From Pelagovum pacificum (lineage in GTDB: Bacteria; Pseudomonadota; Alphaproteobacteria; Rhodobacterales; Rhodobacteraceae), in the NCBI RefSeq assembly GCF_016134045.1, contig NZ_CP065915.1:2108001-2172000 (forward strand): 64,000 nucleotides of DNA, in the 5' to 3' direction. Below, piece by piece: positions 1 to 7,778 of this stretch. Position 1 is the stretch's first letter, and every line of letters begins with the position of its first letter. A model generated the notes under the pieces. It searched no databases, had not been told where the DNA came from, and was given only the letters and a program-made list of their open reading frames with translations. The position numbers were made by a program, and so were the translations under genes.

Positions 1-888
1 GTCGCCAAACCACGAGACGATGAGCGACACCGATCCACAGTTCGGCAGTTCGTCCGCCAACGCCCTGAAAGAGGTCACGAAATCCGCTTCGCCGGAGCTC
101 GTGTTGACGTTCGGCAGCCGTGACCGACCGAAGCCCGCGTTTACGGTGACCGGGTCAGTGGCCAGCGCATATTCGCCGGAGCCCGGCATCATCGCCACAC
201 CCCGGATCGCGCGGGCGATGTCCGGCGGATCGATGTCGGAGGCGTCCTCGGGTCCCGCCGGGCGCGACACTTCGAACGAGAAGGACGGCACCCGGTTGCC
301 GAACTGGCCGAGGGCGAGCTCCTCGAACAGCACATAGGCGATCCCCCGGTAGGCGGGCGCCCGTCCCGCACCCTCCACCGCCTCGATATTCGGATCGGGG
401 AGCTGGTCCTCGCTCCCCTTGTAGACGCGCATGTCGAGCATGTGCGCCGGGACCTCGCGGCCGTCGGCCCAGATGCGGCCGATGCTCGTGATCTCGCCCT
501 CGCAGACCGCCACGGCAAGGCTGACGCTGTAACTGTAATCGACCGTCGTCACCTCGGGCTGGCGCGGCGCGCCCTTGCCGCCGCCGCCCGTGGTCGTGCT
601 GCTGTCCTGCTCGCGGAACCGGCTCGCCCAGATGACCTGGCCCGCGACGCGCGCCCGTCCGTAGACGCGGCCCACGGGGGCCCCCTCGCTCGCACCGGTC
701 AGGCGGAAGCGGTCGACGCGCGCCGTCTCCACCGTCTCGCTGCCCTGGCCGAGGACGCGGGTGTCGAGCATACGTCCCGCCGTCGCGCCGACGGCCCGGC
801 CCCACGTGGCGCCGGACAGTCCGAGGACCGTGCCGCCGAGGCTGCCGCCCACGGCCATGCCCGCCGCGCCGAGTACGATCGTGGCCAT
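1..888 (-). CDS. g15: GTA tail tip protein gp15 ('megatron'), 5' part only
   Basis: This is the N-terminal 296 codons of the large tail tip/host-specificity protein of the gene transfer agent; the rest lies beyond the left edge of the window. I translated it directly: it opens with a glycine-rich stretch (MATIVLGAAGMAVGGS) followed by LGLSGATWGRAVGATAGR, the usual start of this family, and stays open to position 1. In R. capsulatus GTA this protein forms the tail tip below the hub and contacts the recipient cell. The ATG at 886-888 lies 3 bases after the gp14 stop, so it is the last gene of the structural operon. Family members are usually over 1,200 residues, so about three quarters is missing here because of the window edge, not because of a mutation. 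Confidence 0.88.
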   Translation of the reverse strand, partial: MATIVLGAAGMAVGGSLGGTVLGLSGATWGRAVGATAGRMLDTRVLGQGSETVETARVDRFRLTGASEGAPVGRVYGRARVAGQVIWASRFREQDSSTTTGGGGKGAPRQPEVTTVDYSYSVSLAVAVCEGEITSIGRIWADGREVPAHMLDMRVYKGSEDQLPDPNIEAVEGAGRAPAYRGIAYVLFEELALGQFGNRVPSFSFEVSRPAGPEDASDIDPPDIARAIRGVAMMPGSGEYALATDPVTVNAGFGRSRLPNVNTSSGEADFVTSFRALADELPNCGSVSLIVSWFGD

Positions 889-891
889 GCG

Positions 892-1323
892 CTAACTCCC
901 TGTGCGAAACGCAAAACGGGCGACGATGCGCCGCTCCCACGGCGCGGACAGGTGGCTCTCGACCACGCCGTGCCCGCTGTAGGCGTGGATGAACCGTGCG
1001 GTCGCCCCGACCTCGGACTGTATGCCGAGGTGACGCGCTTCCGCCCCGTTGCGCATCCGGAACAGCAGAACGTCGCCCGGTGCGGCGATCTCCAGCGGCC
1101 GGGCGTCGAGGTGCCGTCCGGCGGCCCGCCAAAGAAGCTCCTCGCCCTGCGGTGCGGTCCAGTCGGCAGTGTAGGCGGGCACAGGTTCAGGCTCTGCGCC
1201 GAACGCCTCGCGCCAGATGCCGCGGATCAGGCCGAGGCAATCGGTCCCGGCGCCGCGCGTCGAGCCCTGGTGGAGGTAGGGCGTGCCGATCCAGCCCCGC
1301 GCGATCGCGACGATGTCGGTCAT
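892..1323 (-). CDS. g14: GTA gp14, NlpC/P60 family peptidase
   Basis: This 143-residue protein is a tail-associated cell wall peptidase that helps the GTA tail cross the recipient peptidoglycan. It has the NlpC/P60 fold signature: a catalytic cysteine at residue 29 in GTDCLGLI, a histidine at 98 in ARHLGI, and the PGDVLLF strand just before it. The ATG at 1321-1323 overlaps the gp13 stop (ATGA), which fixes the start; a longer open frame upstream reads through gp13 and is not used. It sits between the hub (gp13) and tip (gp15) genes, as in R. capsulatus. Confidence 0.9.
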   Translation of the reverse strand: MTDIVAIARGWIGTPYLHQGSTRGAGTDCLGLIRGIWREAFGAEPEPVPAYTADWTAPQGEELLWRAAGRHLDARPLEIAAPGDVLLFRMRNGAEARHLGIQSEVGATARFIHAYSGHGVVESHLSAPWERRIVARFAFRTGS

Positions 1324-2183
1324 GTCCGGCGCCCCCCGTCGTTGGTGCCGTCGAGGCGCGGCACGGCGGCCAGCCAATCTTCGCCCGGCACATGAGGAAA
1401 GCCGCGGAAATTTATGAAATTGCTGAATTTCGTCCGACAGGTCGCGTCCGATTTGTCGCAGCCCGGCTCGACCCGCACGGTATCACCAAGGGTCAGCGTG
1501 GCGCGCAGAGGCTCCCACAGGCCAAGTACCCGCTCCGTGCCCTCGATCGCGTCGTCCTTGACGACCGCGCTCAATCCCGCCGCAGCGCCGCTCAGGACGG
1601 CGAGCCGACCGAGCGCATACCATCCCGGCGGACGCCCGGTGTCTGCGAGGCGGATCACCCTGTTTTCAAAAACCTCGGCCACCGTGTCCGTGTCGCTAAG
1701 CGGCGAGAGGTCCAGCCCGCAAGCCCGGTCGCCGAGCACCGCGTCGCAGGTCGGCTGGAACGACCGGCCGACGGGGTGGTTCAGCGCCTCGGCCAGCCCA
1801 CGCAGCTCTGCGTGAAACGCGCCGCCGCCGCGCCGGATGTCGCCGATATGGCCGCGAAAGGTCACCTGCCGCTCTGCCGGCGCGCGCCAGTTGACGAGCC
1901 AGCCCGTCACCTCTGCCCCGTCGAAGCGGCCGGCCTCGATGTCGGACTCGGTCACCGCGTCGTCCGACAGCACGCCGAGCGCTTCGGAATTGTCGACCGA
2001 CAGCCCGGTCGTCCGCACGGTCTGCCGGGCCGTCAGGCCGGTGTCGGCCCGGAACGTCATGCCGTCGAAAGAGACCGGGCGGTCGTGGTCGGTGAAGCCG
2101 AACAGCACACCGTCAGCACGAAGTACGGACCAGCAGCGACAGACCGTGGTGAGGCCGGTGACGAGGTGAGAGGCAAGGGTCAC
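1320..2183 (-). CDS. g13: GTA gp13, baseplate hub protein (DUF2163)
   Basis: This 287-residue protein matches the DUF2163 family, which forms the baseplate hub of GTA tails and relates to T5/lambda tail hub proteins. Near the middle is CDAVLGDRACGLDL and near the end GCDKSDATC followed by NFRGFPHVPG. These four spaced cysteines are a family hallmark and, from what is known of the R. capsulatus particle, probably hold an iron-sulfur cluster (inference). The start is a GTG at 2181-2183 that overlaps the gp12 stop as GTGA; the much longer open frame upstream is gp12 antiphase sequence. It is translationally coupled on both sides. Confidence 0.9.
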   Translation of the reverse strand: MTLASHLVTGLTTVCRCWSVLRADGVLFGFTDHDRPVSFDGMTFRADTGLTARQTVRTTGLSVDNSEALGVLSDDAVTESDIEAGRFDGAEVTGWLVNWRAPAERQVTFRGHIGDIRRGGGAFHAELRGLAEALNHPVGRSFQPTCDAVLGDRACGLDLSPLSDTDTVAEVFENRVIRLADTGRPPGWYALGRLAVLSGAAAGLSAVVKDDAIEGTERVLGLWEPLRATLTLGDTVRVEPGCDKSDATCRTKFSNFINFRGFPHVPGEDWLAAVPRLDGTNDGGRRT

Positions 2184-2812
2184 AGCCGCACCTCCACGAC
2201 CGGCACATCCGGTGCGTCGCCGGCCTGGAAGCTCGCGACGGACGTCAGGATGCGGTCGATGTCGAAGCGCACCGGCACGTCGAATTCGAACCCGGCCGTC
2301 ACCTCGACGCCGACGTCGGGCGGATGGTCGAACGTGACGATGCCGGTGGAGATGTCGACCGACCACGCCGCCCCCTCGACCTGCGGCACCCCGTCCAGCG
2401 CGACGATCACCGTGCCGCCGACCGGCTTCTTCACCGGGCGTTCGTAGAAGCTCGGTCCCGAGCCGTAGCGCTTCACCAGCTGGAACGCGGCGGTCACCTC
2501 GTCGCCGATGCCGAGCAGCTGATCGGTATCGGACACGTCGCCGGAGGCGAGGCAGGAGCGGTAGTCGCCCCAGTCCTTCCACCGAAAGGCGTGCAACTGG
2601 CCGTGGCGGGCCTCGAAAAAGGCGACGAGCGCCTCGAGGTCGTCGAGGGAGCGCAGGCCGAGCCCCGCGTCGTACCGGCGCCGCGAATGCGCCCAGGGGC
2701 TGTTGCGCTCCTCCGCGCCGTTGGCGAGGGTCACGATCTCGGTCCGCCGCTCCGGACCGCCGAGAGCCCCGAAGCTGAGCGACGTCGGGAAACGCACGTC
2801 GTGGAATGTCAT
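2180..2812 (-). CDS. g12: GTA gp12, distal tail protein (DUF2460)
   Basis: This 210-residue DUF2460 protein forms the distal ring that joins the tail tube to the baseplate hub. The N-terminus contains the typical FHDVRFPTSLSFGALGGPER segment, then RKH-type loops (SPWAHSRRRYDAG) and the FRWKDWGDY motif that is highly conserved in GTA and prophage homologues. It starts 13 bases after the gp11 stop and its own stop overlaps the GTG of gp13. Length and gene position agree with the R. capsulatus gene. Confidence 0.92.
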   Translation of the reverse strand: MTFHDVRFPTSLSFGALGGPERRTEIVTLANGAEERNSPWAHSRRRYDAGLGLRSLDDLEALVAFFEARHGQLHAFRWKDWGDYRSCLASGDVSDTDQLLGIGDEVTAAFQLVKRYGSGPSFYERPVKKPVGGTVIVALDGVPQVEGAAWSVDISTGIVTFDHPPDVGVEVTAGFEFDVPVRFDIDRILTSVASFQAGDAPDVPVVEVRL

Positions 2813-2825
2813 GGGTCGGCCCTCC

Positions 2826-3485
2826 TCAGCGGTTCCGGTTGCCCTGCGCCAGCGCGCGCGACAGGCGCGCGGCCACCTGGGTACGGCTTCGCTCGAAGGA
2901 GGCCGCGTCGGGCGTCGTGATATTCATCGTGACGTGGACCGGCGCCGGGGCACCGCTGGTGCGCACGCCGAGCTTGCCATCGGCCCCACGGGCGAGTGGC
3001 ATGATCGCCTCCGGGCCAGCCTCGCCCATCAGCCCGGTGCCGCGCCGCATCGGGAAAGTAACGGGCCCCGAGGCGACACCGCCGCTCGCGAAGGGCATCA
3101 CCCGCCCCTGCGAGAAGCTGCCCCCCTGTCCGAACGGCATCAGCCCGGAGACCAGCGCGTTCAGCCCCCCCGACAACATCCCGCCGAGCTGGTCCGTAAC
3201 GGGCGTCACCGCGGCCCGGTAGGCCGCGGCGCTCATCCGGTCCTTCAGCGTGGCGAGCGTGTCCGACAGGCGCTGCCCATCGAAGACCACGCCCTCGAAC
3301 GCGCGGCGGATGCTGCCGGAGAAGGCGCGCGACAGGTTGCCCATGTCGCGCGTCGTGTCCGACATTCCCCGCTGCATCCGGTCGAGCTCCGCCGTGAAGA
3401 CCGCCGTCATCTCGCCGCTGCGGGCAAGCGTTCCGTCGAGCGCGGCGAGATCCGCCTCGAACGCGTCGAACCTGTCGTCACTCAT
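2826..3485 (-). CDS. g11: GTA gp11, tail tape measure protein
   Basis: This 219-residue protein is the tape measure that sets tail length and is ejected with the DNA. It is short compared with phage tape measures, in line with the short GTA tail. The first 100 residues look helical (DAFEADLAALDGTLARSGEM...), and residues 110-160 are glycine-rich with the repeated GQGGSFSQGRVMPFASGG pattern typical of tape measure C-termini, followed by MGEAGPEAIMPLARG, a signature of the family. I chose the ATG at 3483-3485, 6 bases after AGGAG; a GTG lies one codon upstream. It overlaps the gp10.1 stop by 8 bases. Confidence 0.88.
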   Translation of the reverse strand: MSDDRFDAFEADLAALDGTLARSGEMTAVFTAELDRMQRGMSDTTRDMGNLSRAFSGSIRRAFEGVVFDGQRLSDTLATLKDRMSAAAYRAAVTPVTDQLGGMLSGGLNALVSGLMPFGQGGSFSQGRVMPFASGGVASGPVTFPMRRGTGLMGEAGPEAIMPLARGADGKLGVRTSGAPAPVHVTMNITTPDAASFERSRTQVAARLSRALAQGNRNR

Positions 3486-3684
3486 CACCGTCTCCTCTCG
3501 TCTCGTCGGGGTAGGCGCGCGCCAGCTCTTCCAGTCGGGCGCGGGCCATCGGCGCGTCGGTCTTGCCGCGCTGCCCGAGCATCAGCAGAAGCTCCGCCGG
3601 GGTCAGTGCCCAGAACTCCGCCGGGGTCAGGCCGCGCCCGCCGATCCCGGCACGCATCAGCGCGGGCCAGTCGAAGCGGCTCAT
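3478..3684 (-). CDS. GTA gp10.1, small tail assembly chaperone
   Basis: This 68-residue protein belongs to the small GTA tail assembly chaperone family found between gp10 and the tape measure gene. The motif GLTPAEFWALTPAELLLMLG is characteristic. With gp10 it probably plays the role of the G/GT chaperones of other siphoviruses and keeps the tape measure protein soluble (known for phages, inferred here). The ATG overlaps the gp10 stop (ATGA) and its stop overlaps the gp11 start. It is easily missed by annotation because of its size. Confidence 0.82.
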   Translation of the reverse strand: MSRFDWPALMRAGIGGRGLTPAEFWALTPAELLLMLGQRGKTDAPMARARLEELARAYPDETRGDGDE

Positions 3685-3995
3685 GAGGGCGGCGCAAAGG
3701 CTCGGGCCAGAAGCTCCGCCGCCGCCCGCGCGGCCGTCACAGGGCCGCCGTCGATGTCGGCGGCGAGCAAGTCGTCGCGTGTCACCGGCCAGCCTCCGCC
3801 CCGAAGGCCCGCGACGATCAGCGCCACCACGTCGGCGGCCGAAAAGCGCCCGCCCTCGAACCGCTCGGCCAGCCCGACGAGGCTGTCCTCGCCGAGTGTC
3901 GCCTCCAGCTCCGCCAGCGCGCCAAGGGTCAGCCGCATCACGCGCGGCTGACCATCTATGCGCAGCGTCACTTCACCTGCCCACGGGTTGCCCAT
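3681..3995 (-). CDS. g10: GTA gp10, tail assembly chaperone
   Basis: This 104-residue protein matches the GTA gp10 family, which acts with the following small protein in tail assembly. It starts MGNPWAGEVTLRIDG and continues with RLTLGALAELEATLG, a pattern shared with tail tube-associated chaperones. The ATG at 3993-3995 overlaps the gp9 stop by one base (TGATG). There is no obvious slippery sequence forcing a frameshift product, so gp10 and gp10.1 look like separate, coupled proteins. Confidence 0.85.
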   Translation of the reverse strand: MGNPWAGEVTLRIDGQPRVMRLTLGALAELEATLGEDSLVGLAERFEGGRFSAADVVALIVAGLRGGGWPVTRDDLLAADIDGGPVTAARAAAELLARAFAPPS

Positions 3996-4405
3996 CAGAG
4001 CGCCGAGAAGCTCAACGCACCGGCCGAGGCGAGCGACAGCTCGTAGGTCGCTTCGCCATCATGGGTGCCGGCATATTCGATGGAGGAGACGAGGAACGCG
4101 CCCTCCACGGTGCCGAAATCGGGGATCACCACCTGGAAGCCCGGCGTCTCCCCGGCCCAGAAGATCTGGCGCACGCGCTCGTCCGTCGCCTCGTCCCGGA
4201 AGACGCCCGCGCCGGTGATCGCGGCGCTCTTGACGCCGGCGCCCGCCAGCAGCTCGCGCCAGCCGCCGCTGTCGAGGCTCGTGACATCGAGCGTCTCGGC
4301 GTTGAAGCTGAGCCGCGTGGCCCGCAGGCCCGCCGCCGTCTCGAACTGCCCGTCGCCGGTCATGTCGATCTTCACCAACAGGTCCTTGCCGTTCTGAACC
4401 GCCAT
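3995..4405 (-). CDS. g9: GTA gp9, major tail tube protein
   Basis: This 136-residue protein is the major tail tube subunit, from the same family as phage TP901-1-like major tail proteins. The N-terminus MAVQNGKDLLVKID and the central ATRLSFNAETLDVTSLDSGGWRELL are typical; the latter contacts neighbouring subunits in homologues. It lies between the tail terminator (gp8) and the tail chaperones (gp10, gp10.1), the order seen in siphoviruses. The start codon is 22 bases after the gp8 stop. Confidence 0.92.
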   Translation of the reverse strand: MAVQNGKDLLVKIDMTGDGQFETAAGLRATRLSFNAETLDVTSLDSGGWRELLAGAGVKSAAITGAGVFRDEATDERVRQIFWAGETPGFQVVIPDFGTVEGAFLVSSIEYAGTHDGEATYELSLASAGALSFSAL

Positions 4406-4427
4406 GTCGCTGGCTCCCTTGCTGAAA

Positions 4428-4835
4428 TCAGTCCTCGACGCGGACGTCGTAGGTCAGGTCGATGCGGCGCAGGTCCCCGGTGTCGATCCGGGCGGCCTTC
4501 GCCTTGTGAAAGTTGAGGTAGACGATCCGGCCCCGCGCCAGTGCCGGCGGCGGGCCGGACAGAGCGTCGGACACGGCCCCCGCCGCGGCCTTGACCGAGG
4601 CGAAGCCGGCCGCCGTGCCGACGACGGAGACCGTCACGCGATGCAGCGCCCCCGCACCCGACCCGTCGGAGCGGTCGCGCACAGTCTCGGGGCCGAGCGT
4701 GACGTAGAGGTCCGGAAGCGTGCCGGGTGGCAGGGCGTCATAGACGGCGCTGCCGACTTCGGCGGCCAGCGCGGCGTCATTGGCGAGTACCTGGTAGAGC
4801 GCCGCCTGCAGCGCGGCGGAGGTGGCATAGCTCAC
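4428..4835 (-). CDS. g8: GTA gp8, tail terminator (DUF3168)
   Basis: This 135-residue DUF3168 protein caps the tail tube at the neck side. It opens with SYATSAALQAALYQVLANDAAL and contains LPDLYVTLGPETVRDRSD, both family features. I take the GTG at 4833-4835 as start because it overlaps the gp7 stop (GTGA) and gives the family N-terminus; the ATG-started longer frame runs antiphase through gp7. It is followed by the tail tube gene. Confidence 0.88.
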   Translation of the reverse strand: MSYATSAALQAALYQVLANDAALAAEVGSAVYDALPPGTLPDLYVTLGPETVRDRSDGSGAGALHRVTVSVVGTAAGFASVKAAAGAVSDALSGPPPALARGRIVYLNFHKAKAARIDTGDLRRIDLTYDVRVED

Positions 4836-5170
4836 GCGACGACCTCTTCTTCGCAATGGCAGGTGATGAAGCGGGCGTCGGCGTCGGCCTCCACAACGGC
4901 TTCGATCGGGAACAGCCGGTCGCCCTCGCGGAAGCGCTGTCCGGGGCGGGGCCGAGCCTCCGTACCCCACGGCGCGGCGCGCAGCGTGATGCTGTAGCGC
5001 GCGGTCGAGAGGGGCACGGCAGGCCCGCGCGTCTCCCGACCCGTGCGGCCCTGCACTTCGGCGAAGACGGTGCCGAGCGGGACCCAGCTCTCGCTATAGC
5101 CGCCCGAGCCATCGGGCAGCCGCTCCGGCGCCTCGAGGACGAGCTGCCGCGTCAGGCGGGGGAAGCTCAT
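4832..5170 (-). CDS. g7: GTA gp7, head closure (stopper) protein
   Basis: This 112-residue protein belongs to the phage head-tail adaptor/head closure family. It begins MSFPRLTRQLVLEAPERLPDGSGG and ends with VVEADADARFITCHCEEEVVA, the pattern of homologues that sit between the connector ring and the tail terminator. The ATG at 5168-5170 overlaps the gp6 stop (ATGA). Two cysteines in CHCEE near the C-terminus are visible but their role is unknown. Confidence 0.87.
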   Translation of the reverse strand: MSFPRLTRQLVLEAPERLPDGSGGYSESWVPLGTVFAEVQGRTGRETRGPAVPLSTARYSITLRAAPWGTEARPRPGQRFREGDRLFPIEAVVEADADARFITCHCEEEVVA

Positions 5171-5766
5171 GCCGTACCTCCGCCCAGGATGCGCACCGTG
5201 CGGTAGCGTTCGATCAGGGCGTTGACGCTGTAGGGCAGCGCCCCCGCACCAAGCCCCGTCTCGTGCCGGTATTCGTAATAATGGGCCGCCAGCATCTTCA
5301 CCGCCTGTGCGAGGTCGGCGGGCAGATCGCTCCACTCCGGACCGAAGCCGGCGAGGAAGCCGACCTGTGCGAAGCCGCCGGACGGGATGGAGGGCAGACA
5401 GGACCCCGCCGCGACAAGAGCCGGACGATGAAGGTCCGGCTCCAGCCGCCAGGCCGTGCCGGGGACCTGCGTCTCCGCCCCGGTCCGATCGAGCAGCGCG
5501 ACGTCCGAGATCGCGCTGACCGGGGCGACCGGCAGCGCCTGCCGGCCGGGGTCGCGCCAGAAGGTGACAGACCAGGTGAATTCCCGTTCGATCAGGATCT
5601 TGCCGGTGCGCGCCTCGATCGCGGCCATGGCGGCGCGCAGGTAGCTCTCCAGCACGCCGTCCTGCAGCGTGTCCTCGGCGAAGCCGCTGCCGAGGCGCAG
5701 GTGGTCCTTGAACTCCGCGACCGGAAGGGCGCCTTGCGGCACCGTGGTCTCTTCGATCAGCATCAT
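5167..5766 (-). CDS. g6: GTA gp6, head-tail connector (adaptor)
   Basis: This 199-residue protein is a head-tail connector of the gp6/phiE125 gp8-like family that binds below the portal ring. It starts MMLIEETTVPQGALPVAEFKDHLRLG, and the segment LESYLRAAMAAIEARTGK is the conserved helical core. Two ATG codons lie in a row (5764-5766 and 5761-5763); either may be used. It follows the capsid gene after a 66-base gap that contains two hairpins and overlaps gp7 at its end. Confidence 0.88.
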   Translation of the reverse strand: MMLIEETTVPQGALPVAEFKDHLRLGSGFAEDTLQDGVLESYLRAAMAAIEARTGKILIEREFTWSVTFWRDPGRQALPVAPVSAISDVALLDRTGAETQVPGTAWRLEPDLHRPALVAAGSCLPSIPSGGFAQVGFLAGFGPEWSDLPADLAQAVKMLAAHYYEYRHETGLGAGALPYSVNALIERYRTVRILGGGTA

Positions 5767-5780
5767 CGCGTTACTCCGTC

Positions 5781-5819
5781 TGTCCGGTGCGGGGCCGGAC
5801 AGGGCGCGCCGGCGCCCTG
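5781..5819 (-). promoter_or_regulatory. tandem hairpins in the capsid-gp6 gap
   Basis: Two perfect hairpins stand next to each other in the only gap between gp5 and gp6. The first pairs TGTCCGG (5781-5787) with CCGGACA (5795-5801). The second pairs CAGGGCGC (5800-5807) with GCGCCCTG (5812-5819) around a GCCG loop. No oligo-T run follows on the minus strand, so full termination is unlikely; partial termination or protection of the upstream capsid message is more plausible (inference). Confidence 0.55.
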
Positions 5820-5832
5820 CCCGTCAGGTCGT

Positions 5833-7014
5833 TCAGGCAGAGAACTGCAGCAGCTTGATCGCCGCGAAGTCGCTCACACCGCCGCCGACGCGCTTGGTCG
5901 CGTAGAACAGCACATGCGGCTTGGCCGAGAACGGGTCGCGCAGGACGCGCAGGTCGGGACGTTCGGCGATCGTGTAGCCCGCGCCGAAATCACCGAAGGC
6001 GATGGCGGTGACACCGGTCCCGATGTCGGGCATGTCCTCGGCGATCAGCACCTTGTGGCCGAGCAGCCGCGCCGGCTCTCCCGCCGCGAGGCCGTCGGAC
6101 CAGAGGAACCGCCCGTCGCCATCCTTCAGTTTGCGCACGGTCGACGCCGTGCGCGAATTCATCAAGAAGCAGGCGTTCGCGCGATATTCGGCGGCGAGGC
6201 TGTAGACGAGGTCGACCAGCGCGTCCGCCGCGTTGCTCATCGCGAAGGACCCGTCTGCGCCGGTCTTCACCGTGCCGAGCTTGCCCCACTCCCACGCGTC
6301 ATTGCCGACGGTGTCGTAAGTCATGATGCCCTTCGGCTTGTCGGAGCCGTCGCCCGTGATGAAGGCCGCGGCCTCGGCCCGGGCGAACTTCGAAGCGATG
6401 CGCTGTGCGAGCCAGCCCTCCACGTCGAAGGCGCTGTCGTCGAGCAGTCGCTGGCTGGCCTTTGGCATCGCGTTCAGCTCGAACAGCGGGATCGAGATCC
6501 GGTCGAGCTGCGGTGTCGCCGTCTCCGAGACGGAGGCGCTCTCGGTGCCCCAGCCCGCGCCGGCCTCGGTATGGTCGATCAGCACGTCGAACGAGGTCGC
6601 GTTGACCTGCACGATGTTGGCCACCGCCCGCAGCGACGCGGTCGAGGCCAGCACGCTGGCGACGGTCGCCGAGGTCTCCGGATCGACGAGGTAGCCCCCG
6701 TCGGCCGCGACCGAGGTCACGAGGCCCTTCGCCTCGAGGTCGAGCCCCCGGAGCGCATCGTCGTCGCCGCTTCTCAGGTAGCCTTCGAAAGCCTTCTGGT
6801 GCGGGGCTTCGGTCTCTGCGGCGGCCGAGAGCGCGGGGCGCTGCACCCCCATCAGGGATTTGCGGTCGATCCTGGTCATGCGGGACTCCTGTTCCTCAAC
6901 CTTCTTCTCAATGTCGCTTCGGAATGATTTGAAATCGCTCACGAAATCGGTAAGCGCGTCCCGCAGCTCCGTCGCGGCGGGAGGGATCTCGCCCCCCGTC
7001 TGGTCCTTGCTCAT
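5833..7014 (-). CDS. g5: GTA gp5, HK97-fold major capsid protein
   Basis: This 393-residue protein is the major capsid protein. Residues 15-50 form a coiled-coil scaffold-like delta region (FVSDFKSFRSDIEKKVEEQESRM) that the protease gp4 would remove. The mature part contains GYLVDPETSATV, the E-loop/spine helix region, and FITGDGSDKPKGIM, all standard for HK97-type capsids. The ATG at 7012-7014 has AAGGA about 8 bases upstream; an open frame continues 52 codons further into gp4 and is not used. It follows the protease gene by 20 bases, so scaffold, protease and capsid are made from one message. Confidence 0.95.
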   Translation of the reverse strand: MSKDQTGGEIPPAATELRDALTDFVSDFKSFRSDIEKKVEEQESRMTRIDRKSLMGVQRPALSAAAETEAPHQKAFEGYLRSGDDDALRGLDLEAKGLVTSVAADGGYLVDPETSATVASVLASTASLRAVANIVQVNATSFDVLIDHTEAGAGWGTESASVSETATPQLDRISIPLFELNAMPKASQRLLDDSAFDVEGWLAQRIASKFARAEAAAFITGDGSDKPKGIMTYDTVGNDAWEWGKLGTVKTGADGSFAMSNAADALVDLVYSLAAEYRANACFLMNSRTASTVRKLKDGDGRFLWSDGLAAGEPARLLGHKVLIAEDMPDIGTGVTAIAFGDFGAGYTIAERPDLRVLRDPFSAKPHVLFYATKRVGGGVSDFAAIKLLQFSA

Positions 7015-7034
7015 CTGCTCTGATCCTTGGCTGT

Positions 7035-7562
7035 TCAGCTTCTCATCGCGCGCGCCGCATCCCGCAGCGCTGCCGCCATCTCGCGCAGGGTGGCCGCGTC
7101 GGGGCTGTCGCCCTTTGCCCCGATCCGCGCCTCCGGCAGCATCGGGAAGGTGACGAGGGAGACTTCCCAAAGCTCCACCTCCGCCAGCTGCCTCTGCCCC
7201 TTGGTGTCGCGGTGCGCCTTGCGGGTCCGGTAGCCGATCGACAGCCCGTCGATCGCGCCCGCCGCCAGCAGCGCCGCCGCCTCCCGGCCCTTCGCCACGT
7301 CGGTCAGGATGCGGCCCTTCACCTTCAGGCCGCGCCCGTCCTCCGCGATCTCGTCCCAGACGCCGATCGGCTGGCCCGGATCGTGCTGCCAGAGCATCCG
7401 CACCCGCCGTCCGTCTTTCAGCGAGGCCGCGTAGGCCCCGGCACGGACGATGTCGCCCCCCTGGTCGGGACGGCCGAAAAGCGAGGCATATCCCTCGATC
7501 ACGTGGCCGTCCCGAACCGTCACCTCACCCCCGAGGCGGCAGAACTTGTGTTCCAGTTCCAA
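7035..7562 (-). CDS. g4: GTA gp4, prohead protease
   Basis: This 175-residue protein is an HK97-family prohead protease that trims the capsid delta domain during particle maturation. The family landmarks are visible: EGYASLFGRPDQGGD near the N-terminus, the histidine of MLWQHDP and the serine of IDGLSIGY as likely catalytic residues. There is no ATG; the best start is a TTG at 7560-7562 with GGGGGA about 8 bases upstream. It lies 18 bases after the small protein gp3.5 and directly before the capsid gene. Confidence 0.9.
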   Translation of the reverse strand: MELEHKFCRLGGEVTVRDGHVIEGYASLFGRPDQGGDIVRAGAYAASLKDGRRVRMLWQHDPGQPIGVWDEIAEDGRGLKVKGRILTDVAKGREAAALLAAGAIDGLSIGYRTRKAHRDTKGQRQLAEVELWEVSLVTFPMLPEARIGAKGDSPDAATLREMAAALRDAARAMRS

Positions 7563-7580
7563 TGGCTTGTCCCCCGTTCT

Positions 7581-7778
7581 TCAGATACCGACGAGCGCGC
7601 GCAGCGCTTCGAGCGCCAGCACCGCGCCAGCGGCCCAGACACAGAGCCAGACCTGCCGTTCCAGCCGCTCGACCATCGTCTCGATCCGCCCGAGCCGCAG
7701 GTCGAGCTGCGCGAACCAGAAGTCGGTCACAGGCGCGCGCTCGCGCCGCCGCTTGTCGATCTCGACCACGTCATTCAT
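7581..7778 (-). CDS. GTA gp3.5, small membrane-anchored protein
   Basis: This 65-residue protein sits between portal and protease, where R. capsulatus-type GTAs carry an open frame called g3.5. The first 45 residues are charged and probably helical (RLGRIETMVERLERQV), and residues 44-63 form one hydrophobic segment (WLCVWAAGAVLALEALRALVGI), so a membrane-anchored helical protein is likely. Its function is not known. The ATG lies 8 bases inside the end of the portal gene. Confidence 0.75.
   Translation of the reverse strand: MNDVVEIDKRRRERAPVTDFWFAQLDLRLGRIETMVERLERQVWLCVWAAGAVLALEALRALVGI

Noticed and set aside
5263..6927. A 554-codon plus-strand open frame over the GTA capsid and connector genes
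   Set aside because: It is antisense to gp5 and gp6, has no recognisable domain and no ribosome binding site.
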